This document shows positions 62,126-64,000 of a DNA stretch of 64,000 nucleotides, one piece after another. The stretch is taken from assembly GCF_000718775.1 (NCBI RefSeq), contig NZ_JOCB01000004.1, forward strand, positions 1 through 64,000, read 5' to 3'. How positions within the stretch are numbered: position 1 is the stretch's first letter; every line of letters begins with the position of its first letter. The DNA is from Streptomyces sp. NRRL S-31. GTDB taxonomy: Bacteria > Actinomycetota > Actinomycetes > Streptomycetales > Streptomycetaceae. Made by a program: the position numbers and the translations under genes. The notes under the pieces were generated by a model. The model was given only the letters and a program-made list of their open reading frames with translations. It was not told the origin of the DNA and made no database searches.

Positions 62126-63106
62126 TCACTTGGCCCCCAGCGCTCGCTGGAGGGCCTTGAGGTTGGCCCGCTGGACGGCGAAGTAGTCCGTGCCGCGGGA
62201 CCGGTCCGTGATGCCCTCGATCGGGTCGAGGACGTCGGTCTTCAGGCCGGCGTCGGCCGCGATGGTCTTCGCGGTCTTGTCGCTGACCAGGGTCTCGTAG
62301 AAGACGGTGGTGACGCCGTCGGCCGCGGCCATCGACTCCAGGTCCCTGACCCGGGCGGCGCTCGGCTCCGACTCGGGGTCGAGGCCGCTCACGGCCTCCT
62401 CGGTCAGGCCGTAGCGCTCGGCGAGGTAGCCGAAGGCGGCGTGCGTGGTGATGAAGACCTTGCCCCGCGTGTGCGCGAGGCCCTGCCGGAACTCGTGGCC
62501 GAGGGCGTCCAGCCGCCCGACCAGGTCCGCGGTGTTCTCGCGGTAGTCGGCCGCGTGCGCGGGGTCGGCCTTCTCGAACGCCTTGCCGACACCCTCGGCG
62601 ACCTGGGCGTACCGCACCGGGTCGAGCCAGATGTGGGGGTCCTTGCCGGCCTTCTCCCCGTGGTCCTCGTCGTCGTGCTCGGCCGCGTGGCCGCCGACCT
62701 CGGTGCCGTGGTCCTCCAGCGTGGTGAGGGCGGCGGCGTCGATCTTGGTCTTGACCGGGGACTGGGCCACCGCGTCGTCGACCGAGGGCTGGAGGCCCTT
62801 CAGGTACAGGACCGCGTCGGACTCCTCCAGCGAGGCGATCTGCCGGGGGCTGATCTCCAGGTCGTGCGGCTCCTGGCCGGGGGAGGTGAGCGTGGTGACG
62901 TGGACGTGCTCCCCGCCGATCCGCTCGGCGAGGAAGGCCATCGGGTAGAACGACGCGACGACGTCGAACTTGTCGGTGCCCGCTGCGACGGTCGTGCCGT
63001 CGGAGCAGCCGGACAGGGTGCCGATCCCGAGCGCGGTGACCGCGGCGACCGCGGCGGCGGATATGAGGCGGGGCGCGCCGGGCCGGGTGCGTCGTCGTAC
63101 GTTCAT
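62126..63106 (-). CDS. znuA: Zinc ABC transporter solute-binding lipoprotein
   Basis: The 326-residue lipoprotein has a signal peptide ending in a lipobox (L-S-G-C near residue 36), followed by the cluster A-I domain with F-Y-P-M-A-F, E-P-H-D-L near 82, and a His/Asp-rich loop (about 140-160) before D-P-H-I-W-L-D-P. These are zinc ligands of ZnuA/TroA-like proteins. I prefer ATG 63106 over ATG 63115: the promoter and the Zur box place transcription start almost exactly at 63106, so translation is probably leaderless. Confidence 0.92.
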   Translation of the reverse strand: MNVRRRTRPGAPRLISAAAVAAVTALGIGTLSGCSDGTTVAAGTDKFDVVASFYPMAFLAERIGGEHVHVTTLTSPGQEPHDLEISPRQIASLEESDAVLYLKGLQPSVDDAVAQSPVKTKIDAAALTTLEDHGTEVGGHAAEHDDEDHGEKAGKDPHIWLDPVRYAQVAEGVGKAFEKADPAHAADYRENTADLVGRLDALGHEFRQGLAHTRGKVFITTHAAFGYLAERYGLTEEAVSGLDPESEPSAARVRDLESMAAADGVTTVFYETLVSDKTAKTIAADAGLKTDVLDPIEGITDRSRGTDYFAVQRANLKALQRALGAK

Positions 63107-63120
63107 GACAGTCATTTTCA
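63106..63120 (-). promoter_or_regulatory. Zur box
   Basis: On the minus strand TGAAAATGACTGTCA matches the 15-bp Streptomyces Zur box (TGAAAATGATTTTCA) at 13 of 15 positions. It contains a perfect 11-bp palindrome, ATGAC-A-GTCAT at 63105-63115. It covers the -10 region of the znuA promoter. Confidence 0.85.
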
Positions 63121-63143
63121 ACAAACATGGAAACCGTTGTCAA
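63114..63143 (-). promoter_or_regulatory. znuA promoter
   Basis: A perfect -35 TTGACA (63143-63138) and a -10 GAAAAT (63119-63114) are separated by 18 nt. The -10 hexamer ends 7 nt before ATG 63106, which should therefore be at or next to the transcription start. Confidence 0.75.
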
Positions 63144-63266
63144 CAACGCTCGTCAGGCGGTCTGAACAGGGGCCGATTTGGCCGAGGGGGAGCCTGCGCC
63201 GGTAACCTGAATCATTCGCTGGAAGCATCTCGCTTCAACGCCCGTCGTCGTAATGAAGAGAGCACC

Positions 63267-64000
63267 GTGGCCGCCGACAAGATCGACACCATCGTCAGCC
63301 TGAGCAAGCGCCGTGGCTTCGTTTTCCCGTGCAGTGAGATCTACGGCGGACAGCGTGCCGCCTGGGACTACGGACCCCTGGGTGTCGAGCTCAAGGAGAA
63401 CATCAAGCGTCAGTGGTGGCGCTACATGGTGACGTCGCGCGAGGACGTCGTCGGTATCGACTCGTCCGTCATCCTGGCCCCCGAGGTCTGGGTGGCCTCC
63501 GGCCACGTCGCCACCTTCACGGACCCGCTGACCGAGTGCACCGCGTGTCACAAGCGGTTCCGCGCGGACCACCTGGAAGAGGCCTACGAGGAGAAGAAGG
63601 GGCACGCCCCGGCCAACGGCCTCGCGGACATCAACTGCCCGAACTGCGGCAACAAGGGCCAGTTCACCGAGCCCAAGCAGTTCTCGGGCCTCCTCTCCAC
63701 CCACCTCGGCCCGACCCAGGACTCCGGCTCCGTCGCCTACCTGCGCCCCGAGACCGCCCAGGGCATCTTCACCAACTTCGCCCAGGTGCAGACCACCTCG
63801 CGCCGCAAGCCGCCGTTCGGCATCGCCCAGATGGGCAAGTCGTTCCGCAACGAGATCACGCCGGGCAACTTCATCTTCCGCACCCGCGAGTTCGAGCAGA
63901 TGGAGATGGAGTTCTTCGTCAAGCCGGGCGAGGACGAGCAGTGGCAGGAGTACTGGATGGAGCAGCGCTGGGCCTGGTACACGGGCCTGGGTCTCCGTGA
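63267..64000 (+). CDS. glyS: Glycyl-tRNA synthetase (partial)
   Basis: The window ends within this gene after about 245 codons. The N-terminus [19 protein letters not shown] matches dimeric (alpha2) class II glycyl-tRNA synthetases; a zinc-finger-like region (C-x-x-C-H and C-P-N-C-G) lies near 90-135 and motif 2 begins in the F-R-N-E-I part near 193. It charges tRNA-Gly. GTG 63267 has a weak GAAGAG upstream. It is divergent from znuA, and a weak TTGGCC/TAACCT pair (63178-63208) may be its promoter. Confidence 0.93.
   Translation, partial: MAADKIDTIVSLSKRRGFVFPCSEIYGGQRAAWDYGPLGVELKENIKRQWWRYMVTSREDVVGIDSSVILAPEVWVASGHVATFTDPLTECTACHKRFRADHLEEAYEEKKGHAPANGLADINCPNCGNKGQFTEPKQFSGLLSTHLGPTQDSGSVAYLRPETAQGIFTNFAQVQTTSRRKPPFGIAQMGKSFRNEITPGNFIFRTREFEQMEMEFFVKPGEDEQWQEYWMEQRWAWYTGLGLR

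Overview
The window is a stretch of high-GC actinobacterial chromosome, almost certainly from a Streptomyces species. Reasons: about 72% GC with third codon positions nearly always G or C; GTG/ATG starts used interchangeably; Streptomyces-typical proteins (HATPase-GAF-SpoIIE phosphatase, full-length tricorn protease, DUF3097, fused peptide-type ABC transporter, protealysin-like M4 protease); and a gene order I know from Streptomyces core chromosomes (leuS - comEA/comEC - holA - rpsT/lepA - hemW - hrcA/dnaJ - rsmE - tricorn - phoH/ybeY/era - leuA - recO/uppS - zur/znu - glyS). Species cannot be named from the sequence alone. No rRNA, tRNA, insertion sequence, CRISPR array or prophage was found.

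Layout. 1-5.1 kb: a partial haem-binding membrane protein, then leuS behind a leucine-rich leader peptide and an intrinsic terminator (attenuator), then a small membrane protein. 5.1-13.5 kb: degV, comEA-comEC, arylamine N-acetyltransferase, a YceI protein, a small ORF and holA. 13.6-18.3 kb: divergent rpsT/lepA and an acyl-CoA synthetase. 18.6-23.5 kb: a SpoIIE-type phosphatase, hemW, and convergent DUF3097 and metallo-beta-lactamase-fold genes. 23.6-28.3 kb: the CIRCE-controlled hrcA-dnaJ unit, a nitronate monooxygenase, rsmE and a VOC protein. 28.4-39.1 kb: tricorn protease, HIT protein, RNase Z-like protein, adenosine/adenine deaminase, an MFS transporter, a glucarate dehydratase/KDG-type pair and a sugar kinase. 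39.3-44.3 kb: the phoH-ybeY-CorC-YjbR-CDA-like-era cluster. 44.3-47.1 kb: a GH1 glycosidase plus a protealysin-type protease next to its emfourin-type inhibitor. 47.3-49.2 kb: leuA behind a leader peptide and a predicted pseudoknot. 49.3-57.9 kb, the most accessory-looking part: a TerB-like zinc-ribbon protein, a secreted sialidase, and a convergent five-gene operon of solute-binding protein, permease, permease-ATPase fusion, ATPase and DapA/NanA-family aldolase. 58-64 kb: recO-uppS, a broken histidine-phosphatase gene, zur, znuB-znuC-znuA and the start of glyS.

How genes work together. Leucine supply is sensed twice, by translation of Leu codons ahead of leuS and ahead of leuA. Zinc is handled by Zur and ZnuACB; a Zur box lies on the znuA promoter. 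hrcA-dnaJ is autoregulated through a perfect GC-rich CIRCE. The sialidase, aldolase and oligopeptide-type importer could form a sialoside utilisation locus (inference). comEA and comEC encode DNA-uptake proteins although the genus is not known for classical competence.

The signals I consider most worth a second look are the two leu leaders, the widespread -10-like hexamer exactly 6-7 nt before start codons (leaderless mRNAs), the two gene remnants at 43.1 and 59.7 kb, the zinc-ligand-less cytidine deaminase homologue, the protease-inhibitor pair, the sialidase/ABC locus and the short 10-14 bp tandem arrays just after stop codons. I did not find a clearly new multi-gene defence or biosynthetic system.
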